64,000 nucleotides of DNA from Rhodoplanes serenus (GCA_945897515.1 CAMDFO010000013.1:1-64000); one strand, 5' to 3'; shown: positions 1 to 8,800, numbered from the stretch's first letter. The notes: generated by a model not told the origin, from the letters alone. Program-made: numbers and translations.

Positions 1-85
1 CGGCCTGGGCATACGAAACGCCTCGATCCTTGATCAGGCGCACAGCCTCAAGCTTGAACTCTCTCGTAAACTTCCGCCGCTCCAT
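1..85 (-). CDS. IS3-family transposase OrfA, N-terminal fragment
   Basis: The first 28 codons read MERRKFTREFKLEAVRLIKD followed by RGVSYAQA, the N-terminal helix-turn-helix of IS3-family OrfA proteins (COG2963). OrfA binds the element ends, and in this family a -1 frameshift joins it to the OrfB integrase. An AGGTG-rich stretch 7-12 bases before the ATG can serve as ribosome binding site. The gene runs off the left edge, so whether it is intact is unknown. Confidence 0.8.
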   Translation of the reverse strand, partial: MERRKFTREFKLEAVRLIKDRGVSYAQA

Positions 86-146
86 GACGCACCTCCGGTC
101 CCATGAAAACACCTAACTCGGTGTCTTCGGAACCGGGGGCAGGCCA
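1..146 (-). mobile_element. IS3-family insertion sequence, left end only
   Basis: One terminus of an insertion sequence whose body lies outside the window. Reading leftwards the element begins with TGGCCTGCCCCCGG at about position 146, the TG-start, C-rich end typical of IS3-family elements, and its first gene starts 61 bases in. The outer boundary is placed where the reading frame of the adjacent GTPase gene stops looking like protein. The other end and the target duplication cannot be seen. Confidence 0.75.
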
Positions 147-810
147 CTCCGGGGAGTTGACTATAGAATCTTCGGGAGATTGAAGAATACGGGCGAACGA
201 AATGGTGAGCGTTAGGAAAAAGGCCTTTCAGTTGATCGTGATACGGACCGCGTGAATAATATCTGATGACCTCCTGTTGATCGTCGTACCAAATGTCTGC
301 CTTTGTAACGACAGTCAGAACCCACTCTGTGCTCATCAATGGTGCCCATTCACCAAGCAATTCTATTTCTCGTTTTCTGTGTTCGTCCAAAAAATTCGGT
401 TTGGCATGTCCATTTTCGATTACGTTGCTAACGTGCATTCCACCATATTCATGGTATCCGTAAGAGACGAAATTTATTATTCCTTTAAGATTGATTTTGA
501 TTGCTTGTTTGAGTGCGTCGCCGCGTATTGGCTTGTGTTCGAGCTGGCCGGGCGTATCGATAAAGTCGACGAGTGCGCCGTTGAGGTCGAATCTAGTTAC
601 GGTCACAAACTCCGTTCTTGCGGCATGTGATCGAGCCGGTGCCAAAATATCATCTACTGAATCAAGAAATTGAGATTTTCCTGCTCCAGTCGATCCCAGC
701 AAAATCACTTTGTTTTTTGTACGGAACCAGTCGATCGCATGATCGAGCCAACCTTCTCTCTTTGCAATTTTGATGAGTTCGTATCCGGTCGCTATAGTGA
801 AGGCATCCAT
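147..810 (-). pseudogene. P-loop GTPase, 3' end removed by IS insertion
   Basis: About 221 codons of a GTP-binding protein. From the ATG at 810 it shows a P-loop GSTGAGKS (residues 39-46), a G3 motif DTPG (85-88) and a G4-like TKAD (169-172), in the order of a small GTPase domain. After residue 221 the frame enters the IS end and continues with unrelated Arg/Ser-rich sequence to a stop at 34, so the native C-terminus is lost or displaced. An in-frame ATG at 894 would add 28 residues; neither start has a strong ribosome binding site. The gene is visibly more AT-rich than everything to its right, which suggests transfer. The cellular role cannot be told; AIG1/dynamin-like and defence-associated GTPases are possible relatives. 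Confidence 0.7.
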
Positions 811-948
811 TGATGGTTCTCGATTCTCGTCACAATTCAGGTAATTAGAAATACCACTTCTGGTAGCATGATAAAAGGCACTTAAGCGTAGCATTCGAAC
901 TATAGGTTCACCGGCATGCGCCTCACCCTCGTCGGTTGATAGCCACTC

Positions 949-1821
949 CTAATCCTCCCGTCCGGCTGCGGTCCACGGCGCGACGCGCGTCTCGACGAAC
1001 CGCAGCAGCGCGGTGAGCGTCACGCCCAATAATCCCAGCGTCACGATCGGCACGAACATCTTGTCGACCTGGAACGTGCTGGCGGTCCGCACGATCAGAT
1101 AGCCGATGCCGGAGATTGCGGTGTAGAGGTCGGCCAGCACCATGCCGATCATGCCGCGGCCGACTGCCAGGCGGATGCCTGTCACGATGAACGGCAGCGC
1201 CGCGGGCAGCACGATGTTGCCCCACACCTGGCGCTCCGAGCAGCGGAACGCGCGGCCCACTTCAAGCAGCTTCGGATCGACGGCTTTCACGCCCTGGTAG
1301 GTGTTGATCACCATCGGGAAGAACGCGAACAGGAACAGGATGATGACCTTGGCGGTGGTCTCGTAGCCGGCCCACAGCACGATCAGCGGCACCAGCGCGA
1401 CCGACGGGATCGAATAGAGGAACGTGATGTAGACCGTGAGGCCGACGTCGAGGATGTGGAAGCGTGCCAGCGACAGGCCGAGCAGCGTGCCAAACACGAT
1501 GGCGAGGCTCAGCCCCATCAGCAGCACCAGCAGGCTCGGCCACAGCGCGTTCCACAATTCGCCGCTGAGCACCATGTCGACCGCGGCGACCGCGACCTTC
1601 AAGGGCGAGGTGAACAGCACGGGGTCGACGTTCGCCGCCGCGATCTGCCACAGCGTCAGGAACACCGCGAGCGAGGCCGCGCGGATGCCGAGATTCTGCA
1701 AGCCGGTGCGGCGTCGGCGCTCGGCGGCGACCCGTTCGGCGCGCGCGCGGTCGTTGTCGAGCTCGCGCTGGACCTGCGTCTCGGTGAGCGCCTCGGAGCG
1801 GGCTTGGTCGAGCGTGCTCAT
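949..1821 (-). CDS. ABC transporter permease, nitrate/sulfonate/taurine type
   Basis: A 290-residue inner-membrane permease of the SsuC/TauC family (BPD_transp_1). After a charged, probably cytoplasmic N-terminus there are about six hydrophobic segments, with an EAA-type coupling loop (AFRCSERQVWGNIVLPAALP) that contacts the ATPase. The start at 1821 is chosen over the ATG at 1842 because GGGAGG lies just before it. It follows the ATPase gene at 2000-2809 on the same strand, separated by a palindromic repeat. No binding-protein gene follows; the sequence changes to an AT-rich islet within 60 bases of the stop. The substrate is unknown; sulfonates or aromatic acids are guesses from the family. 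Confidence 0.87.
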   Translation of the reverse strand: MSTLDQARSEALTETQVQRELDNDRARAERVAAERRRRTGLQNLGIRAASLAVFLTLWQIAAANVDPVLFTSPLKVAVAAVDMVLSGELWNALWPSLLVLLMGLSLAIVFGTLLGLSLARFHILDVGLTVYITFLYSIPSVALVPLIVLWAGYETTAKVIILFLFAFFPMVINTYQGVKAVDPKLLEVGRAFRCSERQVWGNIVLPAALPFIVTGIRLAVGRGMIGMVLADLYTAISGIGYLIVRTASTFQVDKMFVPIVTLGLLGVTLTALLRFVETRVAPWTAAGRED

Positions 1822-1850
1822 GCGACCTCCCTGAATTGCCACGAGGACAG

Positions 1851-1960
1851 TCTGCTCCCTCCCCCGCTTGCGGGGGAGGGTTGGGGTGGGGGCTGACAGA
1901 GGGGTCCGTGTCCGTTGCAGGCCCCCTCCCTGTCCCTCCCCCGCAAGCGGGAGAGGGGAC
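1851..1960. repeat. Paired palindrome, CCTCCCCCGC type
   Basis: Two GC-rich hairpin arms (1855-1880, and 1932-1960 with CCCGCAAGCGGG at its core) separated by about 50 bases, lying between an ABC ATPase gene and its permease gene. Its arm sequence differs from the other bipartite repeats of this window but its layout is the same. Confidence 0.7.
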
Positions 1961-1999
1961 GCTGTGGCGCCGCCAGTTTTATCTCGTCTCCACCGGGTC

Positions 2000-2809
2000 T
2001 CACGCGACCTCCCTCGGGGCTCGGGTGTTCTGCGGACGCGCGGTGTGGAGCTGGTGCCAGATGTGCTGGCGCAATTCGCCGAACCGCGGATCGAGCCGCA
2101 TGGCGTCGACGTTGCGCGGCCGCTCGAACGGGATGTCGAGCATCTCCTTAATGCGGCCGGGGCGCGCGCTCATCACCGCGATGCGGTCGCCGAGCAGGAT
2201 GGCTTCGTCGATCGAGTGGGTGATGAACACCATGGTCTTGCGCTCCTCGGGCCGCTCCATGAGCTGGAGCAGCTCCTCCTGAAGCACCTCGCGGGTCTGC
2301 GCGTCGAGCGCCGCGAACGGCTCGTCCATCAGCAGCACGGCGGGGTTCATGGCGAGTGCGCGAACCAGGCCGACGCGCTGCTGCATGCCGCCGGAGAGCT
2401 GATAGGGATAGTGCTTGTCGAAGCCGGTGAGCCCGACGAGATCGAGATAGTGCCCGACGCGCTCCCGGATGGTGGCGGCCGGCGTTCGCGCCATCGCAAG
2501 GCCGAAGGCCGCGTTCTCGTACACGGTCTTCCACGGCAGCAGGCCGAAGTGCTGGAACACCATGGCGACGCCGTCGGGCGGTTGCCCGGCGACCGGCTTG
2601 CCCTGGACCAGGAGCTGGCCCTGGCTGAGATCGGTCAGTCCGGCGATGCAGCGCAGCAAGGTGGTCTTGCCGCAGCCGCTGGGGCCGACGATGCACATGA
2701 TCTCGTTCTTCGCGATTGCGAGGTTCAACTGCCGGAACGCCACCACCGCGCCGTCGAGGAACATCTTGGCGGCGTTTTCCGCGACGATGACGGGACTTTC
2801 GGCAGCCAC
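2000..2809 (-). CDS. ABC transporter ATP-binding protein, SsuB/TauB type
   Basis: A 269-residue ATPase that powers the permease encoded downstream. Walker A GPSGCGKTT is at residues 42-50, the Q-loop is in VFQHFGLLPW, the signature is LSGGMQQR, and Walker B plus D-loop is LLMDEPFAALD. These match the nitrate/sulfonate/taurine importer group. The GTG at 2809 is preceded by AGGGGAGC. ATPase and permease form a two-gene transcription unit reading leftwards. The periplasmic binding protein that would set specificity is not adjacent; an NMT1-type one lies at 14135-15112 but no direct link is visible. Confidence 0.9.
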   Translation of the reverse strand: MAAESPVIVAENAAKMFLDGAVVAFRQLNLAIAKNEIMCIVGPSGCGKTTLLRCIAGLTDLSQGQLLVQGKPVAGQPPDGVAMVFQHFGLLPWKTVYENAAFGLAMARTPAATIRERVGHYLDLVGLTGFDKHYPYQLSGGMQQRVGLVRALAMNPAVLLMDEPFAALDAQTREVLQEELLQLMERPEERKTMVFITHSIDEAILLGDRIAVMSARPGRIKEMLDIPFERPRNVDAMRLDPRFGELRQHIWHQLHTARPQNTRAPREVA

Positions 2810-2901
2810 GCTGGATGCTCCCCTGTAGCCTTGTTCTTTGTTCTCTGGTGCCGATCATAACCCGCGCCAACGGGGGATCAGCAAGTTATTCGTAACGGCT
2901 C

Positions 2902-3034
2902 GGTGGCGTTCCCCGCACGCGGTGCAGCGCGAAGCGGTGCACCGCAGATGCGGGGTCCCGGTTGCTTGGAAGAACCGGGGTCCCGGGTCTGCAGCGCACC
3001 ACCAATAGGTGCTGCGCCGCGCCCGGGACACGCA
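2902..3034. repeat. Bipartite palindromic repeat, CCCGGGACACG type
   Basis: Intergenic element ending in the arm GCGCCCGGGACACG, with an internal GGGGTCCCGG/CCGGGGTCCCGG pair. Related copies are at 10132, 30063, 33592 and 41339. The left arm here has diverged. Confidence 0.75.
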
Positions 3035-3041
3035 AGTGTAA

Positions 3042-4835
3042 TCACCGCCCCGCCGCATATCCCTGCATGCCGCGTGGATTGGCGGCGGCGCGGCGGCGCT
3101 TGCCGACCTTGGAGGCGGCGGTGAGGCGGCCTTCGGACCATTCCGGCTCGACCTCGATGATATGGCCGCGTTTGGCGAGTTCGTCGCGAGTCTCCTTCGG
3201 CACGCGCTTCTCGATCTGCAGCACGCCGGGGCGCGCGGTGCGCGGCCAGAACGAGATCGGGAAATGCTCGGAGTGCCAGGCCGGTGCGTCGATCGCCTCC
3301 TGCAGGTTCATGCCGGCGTGGACGTGGCGCAGGAAAAACTGCGCGATCCACTGGTCCTGCTGGTCGCCGCCGGGCGAGCCCCAGGCCATGTAGGCGTCGC
3401 CGTCGCGCAGCGCCATCGTGGGTGAGAGCGTGGTGCGCGGCCGCTTGCCCGGCGCGAGCGAGGCCGGATGGCCTTCCTCCAGCCAGAACATCTGGCCGCG
3501 GGTGCCGAGGCCGAAGCCGAGCTCCGGAATGACCGGCGAGGATTGCAGCCAGCCGCCGGACGGCGTCGCCGTCACCATGTTGCCGGCCTGGTCGACGATA
3601 TCGAAGTGCACGGTGTCGCCGATCACCTCGCCCATGCGGCCGACGGTCGGCTCGCCCGCGCCCATGCCGGCGATCAGCTTGGCCCCGGTCTTGAGCTTGA
3701 CGACGGAGCCGAAGCCCTCGACCGAGCCGGGGCGCAGTTCAAGCGAGGCCTGGTCGGTGACCAGCTTGCGGCGGTCGTTGTTGTAGGCGTCGGACAACAG
3801 CGTGGCGAACGGCACCTCGACGAAATCCGGATCGCCGTAGAACTTCTCGCGGTCGGCATAGGCGAGCTTGGAGCACTCGACCAGCAGATGGATGAACTCC
3901 GGCCCGACCACGTCGAGCCCGTCGAGATTGAAGCCCTTCAGCAGCGCCAATTGCTGCAGCATCACCGGACCCTGACTCCAGGGCGCCTTGCAGACGGTGG
4001 TGCCGTGATAATCGTAGGTCAGCGGCGCCTCGATGCGCGCCTGCCACGTCGCCATGTCCTGGCCGGTGAGCACGCCCTTGTGAGGCGAGCCACTGGTGTC
4101 CATCACGGCCTGGGTGCGGCAGAATTTGTCGATCGCCTCGGCGACAAAGCCCTGCGACCAGACCTTTCGCGCTTTCTCGATCTGCGCGATGCGGTCGCCG
4201 CCGGCGCTCTGCGCTTCTTTCAAAACGCGCGTATAGGTCGCGGCCAACGTCGTATTGGTGAACAGCGAGCCGGTCTCGGCCGGCTTGCCGTTGCGGAAAT
4301 ACACCTCGGCCGAGGTCGGCCAGTGCTCGCGGAACATCTTCTCGACGGTCGCGATCGTGGCGTGCGCACGCTCGACCAGCGGATGGCCGTTCTGCGCGTA
4401 GCCGATCGCAGGCGTCAGCACCTCGGCGAGCGTCATGGTGCCGTAGTCGCGCAGCAGCAGCATCCAGGTGTCGAACATGCCGGGGATGCAAGCCGCGAGC
4501 AGGCCGGTGCCGGGCACCATGTCGAGGCCTTCGCTCTTGTAGTGCGCAATGGTCGCGGCGGCGGGCGCGGGGCCCTGGCCGCAGATGATCTCCGGCTTGC
4601 CCTTCCTCACGTCGTAGAGGATGACCGGCACGTCGCCGCCCGGACCGTTGAGATGCGGCTCGACCACCTGCAAGGTGAACGCGGTGGCGCAGGCTGCGTC
4701 GAAGGCGTTGCCGCCGCGCTCCAGGATGCCCATGCCGACGCCGGTGGCGATCCAGTGCGTCGAGGTAACGACGCCGAACGTGCCCTCGATCTCGGGCCGG
4801 GTGGTGAACGGATTGGGATTGATGTTGCCTGCCAT
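3042..4835 (-). CDS. Gamma-glutamyltransferase family protein
   Basis: A 597-residue Ntn-hydrolase of the gamma-glutamyltranspeptidase family, whose members self-cleave before a catalytic Thr and hydrolyse or transfer gamma-glutamyl or similar acyl groups. The candidate nucleophile is Thr408 in GDTVHFDIVD; downstream are the family signatures PRTTLSPT and GSPGGD. The N-terminus (THWIATGVGMGILERGGNA) is typical. No signal peptide is visible, unlike the periplasmic glutathione-degrading enzymes, so it may be a cytoplasmic acylase-like member. It sits 231 bases (a repeat) downstream of the amidohydrolase gene of a Bug-receptor operon. The true substrate is open. Confidence 0.88.
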   Translation of the reverse strand: MAGNINPNPFTTRPEIEGTFGVVTSTHWIATGVGMGILERGGNAFDAACATAFTLQVVEPHLNGPGGDVPVILYDVRKGKPEIICGQGPAPAAATIAHYKSEGLDMVPGTGLLAACIPGMFDTWMLLLRDYGTMTLAEVLTPAIGYAQNGHPLVERAHATIATVEKMFREHWPTSAEVYFRNGKPAETGSLFTNTTLAATYTRVLKEAQSAGGDRIAQIEKARKVWSQGFVAEAIDKFCRTQAVMDTSGSPHKGVLTGQDMATWQARIEAPLTYDYHGTTVCKAPWSQGPVMLQQLALLKGFNLDGLDVVGPEFIHLLVECSKLAYADREKFYGDPDFVEVPFATLLSDAYNNDRRKLVTDQASLELRPGSVEGFGSVVKLKTGAKLIAGMGAGEPTVGRMGEVIGDTVHFDIVDQAGNMVTATPSGGWLQSSPVIPELGFGLGTRGQMFWLEEGHPASLAPGKRPRTTLSPTMALRDGDAYMAWGSPGGDQQDQWIAQFFLRHVHAGMNLQEAIDAPAWHSEHFPISFWPRTARPGVLQIEKRVPKETRDELAKRGHIIEVEPEWSEGRLTAASKVGKRRRAAANPRGMQGYAAGR

Positions 4836-4917
4836 GGGGAGCTTTCGAGCGGATTGGAACGGTGCGCATCCATAGCACGGCCGACGCGCTGCTTATACCC
4901 GCAGCGGCCATGCTGCT

Positions 4918-5042
4918 TCGTCATCCTGAGGTGCGAGGCCGAAGGCCGAGCCTCGAAGGATCACGAATCGGTCCGCGGGCTGTGGCGGCAGCCAGACCCT
5001 TCGAGGCCGCGCTTCGCGCGGCACCTCAGGGTGACGGGCAGA
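4918..5042. repeat. Bipartite palindromic repeat, CCTGAGGTGCGAG type
   Basis: The left arm begins GTCATCCTGAGGTGCGAGG and the right arm ends CACCTCAGGGTGACG, each with its own small hairpin. Copies of the same class are at 19880 and 25610. Confidence 0.8.
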
Positions 5043-5065
5043 GAGAGCGTCATGCGCGGAAAAGT

Positions 5066-5986
5066 CTAAAACGCGATCTTCTCGCCCGGCTCGAACCCGT
5101 AAAGCATCGCCGGATTGTCCACCAGGATGCGCTTGCGCGTTGCGGAGTCGGGGACCCAGCGCTCGAACAGATCCGTCATGTCGCCGTCGTTCGCCATCGG
5201 CTTCTTCTTCATGACGTGCGGCCAGTCGGTGCCCCAGATCATCCGCTCGGGCGCAGCTGCGACCAGCTTTTGCGCGGGATCGACCACATCGCCATAGGGC
5301 AGGTCGGGCGCGGTGGTGATGCGGTACGGACCGGTGAGCTTGATCCAGCATTGTCCGCCGTCGAGCAGCCGCAGCAGGTCGCCGAACGCGCGGGTCTGCG
5401 GCCAGGTCGCGGCGCCGCCTTTGGGATAGCCGAGATGGCCGAGCACCACCGGCACGCCGAGCGAACCGAGCAGCGGCGCGAAGTCGCCGGCCTCGTCGAG
5501 ATTGACCAGCATCTCGATGTGCCAGCCGAACGGCGCGATCCGTTTGGCGACCTCGCGCAGCATCTCGGCGGGCACGACATTCTTGTTCTCTCGCCGGTCG
5601 ACCACGTTGAAGCGAAGCCCGCGCACGCCGGCGCGGTGCAGCGATTCGATCTCATCCTTGCCGACGCTGGGCGGCGTCACCGCCACTGCGCGAAAGCCGG
5701 GGCTGCCGGCCGCCAAAGCCGCCAGCATCGCGGCGTTGTCGTCGCCATAGACGCTGGGTTGGACCAATACGGCGCGCTCGCACCCAAGCGTTTTCAGCAG
5801 GTGGCGATAATCCGCCAGGTTGGAATCCGGCGGCGTGTAGATGCGCTCCTTCGCATAAGGAAACCGCGCCTCGAAAATATGCGCGTGGGTGTCGCAGGCG
5901 AGCGGCGGGAACGCCGTGCGCGGCGCGCGCGGGTTGCGGTCGGGCGGGGCGCACAGCGGCGCGTGGTCGGGTGCGGTGTCGCTCAT
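5066..5986 (-). CDS. Amidohydrolase family 2, PDC-lactonase-like
   Basis: A 306-residue TIM-barrel metal hydrolase resembling 2-pyrone-4,6-dicarboxylate lactonase (LigI, COG3618). The first metal motif is CDTHAHIF (His34, His36), with FEARFPYAKERIYTPP after it, typical of this group; the barrel end GTDWPHV carries the catalytic Asp. Family members open lactones from aromatic ring cleavage or hydrolyse related rings. Its ATG lies one base beyond the stop of the upstream Bug receptor gene, so the two are almost certainly co-transcribed, which suggests the receptor captures its substrate or a precursor. The exact reaction is inferred from the family only. Confidence 0.82.
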   Translation of the reverse strand: MSDTAPDHAPLCAPPDRNPRAPRTAFPPLACDTHAHIFEARFPYAKERIYTPPDSNLADYRHLLKTLGCERAVLVQPSVYGDDNAAMLAALAAGSPGFRAVAVTPPSVGKDEIESLHRAGVRGLRFNVVDRRENKNVVPAEMLREVAKRIAPFGWHIEMLVNLDEAGDFAPLLGSLGVPVVLGHLGYPKGGAATWPQTRAFGDLLRLLDGGQCWIKLTGPYRITTAPDLPYGDVVDPAQKLVAAAPERMIWGTDWPHVMKKKPMANDGDMTDLFERWVPDSATRKRILVDNPAMLYGFEPGEKIAF

Positions 5987-5987
5987 C

Positions 5988-6977
5988 TCAATGCGTGTGG
6001 GTGACCATGGACTTGATGACTGCGGACCATTTGGGGATCTGGGTCGCGATGTAGGACCCGAATTCCTGCGGCGAGTTTCCCACGACGTCGATGCCGAGCC
6101 CGCTCATGATCTTGCGCGCGGCCGGGTCTTCGAGCGCCGCTGCCGTCGAATGGTAGAGCACGTCGATGATCTCCTTCGGCGTGCCGGCCGGCGCGACCAG
6201 CCCGTACCAGGTGGTGGCGTCGAAACCCTTGAGCCCGAGCTCGTCGAGAGTGGCGACGCCCGGCAGCAACGCGCTGCGCTTCGTGGTCGCGACCCCGAGC
6301 ACGCGCAGCCGTCCGGCCCGCACGTGATTGGCCACCAGAGCGACCGGCGCAAACATGATCTGTACGTGGCCGCCGACCACATCCTGCAGCGCCGGCCCCG
6401 GCTTCTTGTAGGGGACATGGACGAGGCTCGCCTTGGCGTGGGCCTTGAACAATTCGCCGGCCAGATGGCCCGGGCTGCCGTGCCCTGCCGACGCGAAGGT
6501 GATGAAGCCCGGCTTCGCTCTGGCAAGGTCGATCAACTGCGTCAGCGTGTGCACCGGCAGGGCGGGGTTCACCACCAGCGCGTTGGCCTGGGTTCCAAGC
6601 AGCGTGATCGGGGCAAAGTCCAACTGCGGATCGAATCCGATGTCCTTCTTGCGGGCCGGATTGGTCGCCAGAATACTGGTGTTGCCCATCAGCAGCGTGT
6701 AGCCGTCGGCTGTGGCATTCGCGGCCTGCTCGGCGGCAATGTTGCCGCCGGCGCCAGGACGATTCTCGATGATCAGCGGTTGGCGCAGCACCTGACCCAG
6801 CATCCGGCTCAGGATGCGGGCGATCACGTCGCTCGGGCCGCCCGCCTTGTGCGAGACGATCAGCGTGATCGGCCGGGCCGGATAGTCAAGCGCGGCGGCG
6901 GGCGCCGCGCCGAGCGTCAGCAGCAGCGCAACACCCGATGCGATTGGCAGCCGGATCGAGTTTGCCGTCGATGTCAT
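5988..6977 (-). CDS. Bug/TctC-type periplasmic receptor
   Basis: A 329-residue extracytoplasmic receptor of the tripartite tricarboxylate transporter superfamily. The N-terminus is an export signal ending near AAPAAALDYPARP, followed by the family signatures ITLIVSHKAGGPSDVIARI, IENRPGAGGNIAAEQAA and GYTLLMGN. The ATG at 6977 shares ATGA with the stop of the preceding receptor gene and has GAAGG before it; it is preferred to the ATG at 7016. It is about half identical by eye to that neighbour, so a tandem duplication is likely. These proteins bind carboxylates or aromatic acids in the periplasm; the ligand is unknown and no TctA/TctB gene is adjacent. Confidence 0.9.
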   Translation of the reverse strand: MTSTANSIRLPIASGVALLLTLGAAPAAALDYPARPITLIVSHKAGGPSDVIARILSRMLGQVLRQPLIIENRPGAGGNIAAEQAANATADGYTLLMGNTSILATNPARKKDIGFDPQLDFAPITLLGTQANALVVNPALPVHTLTQLIDLARAKPGFITFASAGHGSPGHLAGELFKAHAKASLVHVPYKKPGPALQDVVGGHVQIMFAPVALVANHVRAGRLRVLGVATTKRSALLPGVATLDELGLKGFDATTWYGLVAPAGTPKEIIDVLYHSTAAALEDPAARKIMSGLGIDVVGNSPQEFGSYIATQIPKWSAVIKSMVTHTH

Positions 6978-7951
6978 TCGACCTTCGCGCCTGATGTTTT
7001 CACCACCGCCGTCCACTTCGGGATCTCGGCCTTGATATAGGTCTCGAACTCGCGCGGCGAATTGCCGACGATGTCGACGCCGAGATCCATCAATTGCTTG
7101 CGCACCACCGGATCGTTCAGCGTCTTGATGGTCGCCTCGTGCAGGATGGCAATCACCTCGCGCGGCGTTCCGGCCGGCGCGACCAGTCCATGCCAGGTCG
7201 TGGCGTCGAAGCCCTTGATGCCGAGCTCGTCGATGGTGGCCAGTTCGGGCAGCACGGCGGTGCGCTTCGGCGTCGTGACCGCGAGCGCGCGCACCTTCTC
7301 GGTCTTGATGTGGCCAACCACCGACGCCGCCGTGGCGAACATGAGCTGCACGTGGCCGGCGATGACGTCCTGCAACGCGGGCGCCGCGCCCTTGTAGGCG
7401 ACGTGGACGATGTCGACCTTGGCTTCGGACTTGAACAGCTCGCCGGACAGGTGCGCCGCCGCGCCATGGCCGGAGGATGCGAAGTTCAGCTTGCCGGGGT
7501 TCGCCTTGGCGAGCGCGATCAATTCGGCCATCGATTTGACCGGCACGGTCGGGTTGACGACGAGGATGTTGGCCTGGGTGCCGACCAGGCTGATCGGGAT
7601 GAAATCCTTCTCCGGGTCGAAGTTGATCTTCTTGTACAGCGCGGCGTTGGTGGCGAGGATCGAGTTGTTGCCCATCAGCAGCGTGTGGCCGTCGGGCGCG
7701 GCGCGCGCCACCTGCTCGGCGGCGATGTTGCCGCCGGCGCCGGGCCGGTTCTCGATGATGAAGGTCTGGCCGAGCAATTCCTGCAATTTCTTGCCGACGA
7801 TGCGGGAGAGCACGTCGCTCGGTCCGCCCGGCGTGAAGGCGACGACCAGGGTGACGGGCTTGGTCGGATAGGCCTGCGCTGACGTGAAGGCGAAGGCCAG
7901 GAACAGAGCCGCGGCGATGCCTGAGAGGTGCATCGAAAGTTTCTTCAGCAC
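6974..7951 (-). CDS. Bug/TctC-type periplasmic receptor, tandem paralogue
   Basis: A 325-residue receptor with signal peptide (MHLSGIAAALFLAFAFTSAQA), then YPTKPVTLVVAFTPGGPSDV and the IENRPGAGGN loop. The start is taken as GTG 7951 because GGAGG stands five bases before it; longer in-frame starts have no such site. It is the upstream half of a Bug-Bug-amidohydrolase unit and overlaps the next receptor by ATGA. The SDR gene ends 32 bases before it, so all four genes may form one operon. Two receptors in one unit could bind different ligands or stereoisomers. Confidence 0.9.
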   Translation of the reverse strand: MLKKLSMHLSGIAAALFLAFAFTSAQAYPTKPVTLVVAFTPGGPSDVLSRIVGKKLQELLGQTFIIENRPGAGGNIAAEQVARAAPDGHTLLMGNNSILATNAALYKKINFDPEKDFIPISLVGTQANILVVNPTVPVKSMAELIALAKANPGKLNFASSGHGAAAHLSGELFKSEAKVDIVHVAYKGAAPALQDVIAGHVQLMFATAASVVGHIKTEKVRALAVTTPKRTAVLPELATIDELGIKGFDATTWHGLVAPAGTPREVIAILHEATIKTLNDPVVRKQLMDLGVDIVGNSPREFETYIKAEIPKWTAVVKTSGAKVE

Positions 7952-7983
7952 GTCATCCTCCAAAATCTGAGACTGCTCTGATC

Positions 7984-8772
7984 CTACAGCCGCGCCGACA
8001 CGCCGCCATCGACCGCCCACAAACTGCCGGTGACGAATCCGGCGCGCTCGGAGGCCAGGAACGCCACGACCGAAGCAACCTCTTCGGCTGCCGCCATCCG
8101 CCCGAGTGGAATTTTGGCGACACGCGGTTTTAGCACTTCCGCTTCGGTTTTGCCGGTATCCTGCATCTCTTTACGGATATTCTGATCGTGCCGCTCGGTA
8201 CGGATCGCGGTCGGCACCACTGCATTCACCAGGATGCCGTCCTTGCCCAGTTCGTTGGCCAGCGCGACGGTGAGGTTCTGCACCGCCGCGTTGTTCATGC
8301 CGGTGGCGATCGCGCCGATTTGCGGCGTCCAGGCCGCCCCGCCGGAAATATTGACGATGCGGCCCCACTTGCGCTCGCGCATATGCGGCACGGCAAGGCG
8401 GATGCAGCGCACCGTGCCGCGCAGCTTGTTGTCGAAGGCACGGTCCCAGTGCTCCTCGTTCATCGCGAAGAAGCTGCCCTGCACGACGTTGGTGGCGTTG
8501 TTCACCAGGATGTCGAGACGGCCGAACTCGGCGAGCGCTTTTTTGAAAAGGTTCTCGACCGCTCCGACATCGTTGAGATCGGTCGGTACGCCGATGACTT
8601 TGCCTTTGCCGCTGCCTTTCAGCTTCTCGACCGCTTGCGCATTGCGCGCCGGATCGAGGCTCGCGACCACGACGTTCGTGCCTTCCTTGAGAAGTTCGGC
8701 CGAAATCGCATAGCCGATGCCGCGATTGCCGCCGGTAACGATGGCGACGCGGTTGGTTAGCCCGAGGTCCAT
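7984..8772 (-). CDS. SDR-fold protein lacking catalytic Tyr/Lys
   Basis: A 262-residue Rossmann protein of the short-chain dehydrogenase family. The cofactor motif TGGNRGIG (13-20) and NNAT (91-94) are present and a Ser is at 143, but where YxxxK should stand the sequence is TGMNNAAV (157-164), so Tyr becomes Thr157 and Lys becomes Asn161. The rest of the fold (PLGRMAAAEEVASVVAFLAS, AVDGG) is well kept, so this is not simple decay. It resembles the protein at 61126-61908, which has the same replacement. It probably binds NAD(P) but should not do classical SDR chemistry. ATG 8772 follows GGAG; a TTG at 8781 is less likely. Confidence 0.88.
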   Translation of the reverse strand: MDLGLTNRVAIVTGGNRGIGYAISAELLKEGTNVVVASLDPARNAQAVEKLKGSGKGKVIGVPTDLNDVGAVENLFKKALAEFGRLDILVNNATNVVQGSFFAMNEEHWDRAFDNKLRGTVRCIRLAVPHMRERKWGRIVNISGGAAWTPQIGAIATGMNNAAVQNLTVALANELGKDGILVNAVVPTAIRTERHDQNIRKEMQDTGKTEAEVLKPRVAKIPLGRMAAAEEVASVVAFLASERAGFVTGSLWAVDGGVSARL

Positions 8773-8800
8773 GAAGCTCAACTCCAGTCATCAAATTCGG

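Noticed and set aside
2902-3034. Rho-independent terminator
   Set aside because: The hairpins belong to the dispersed bipartite repeat family, without a T-run, and occur between genes in any orientation.
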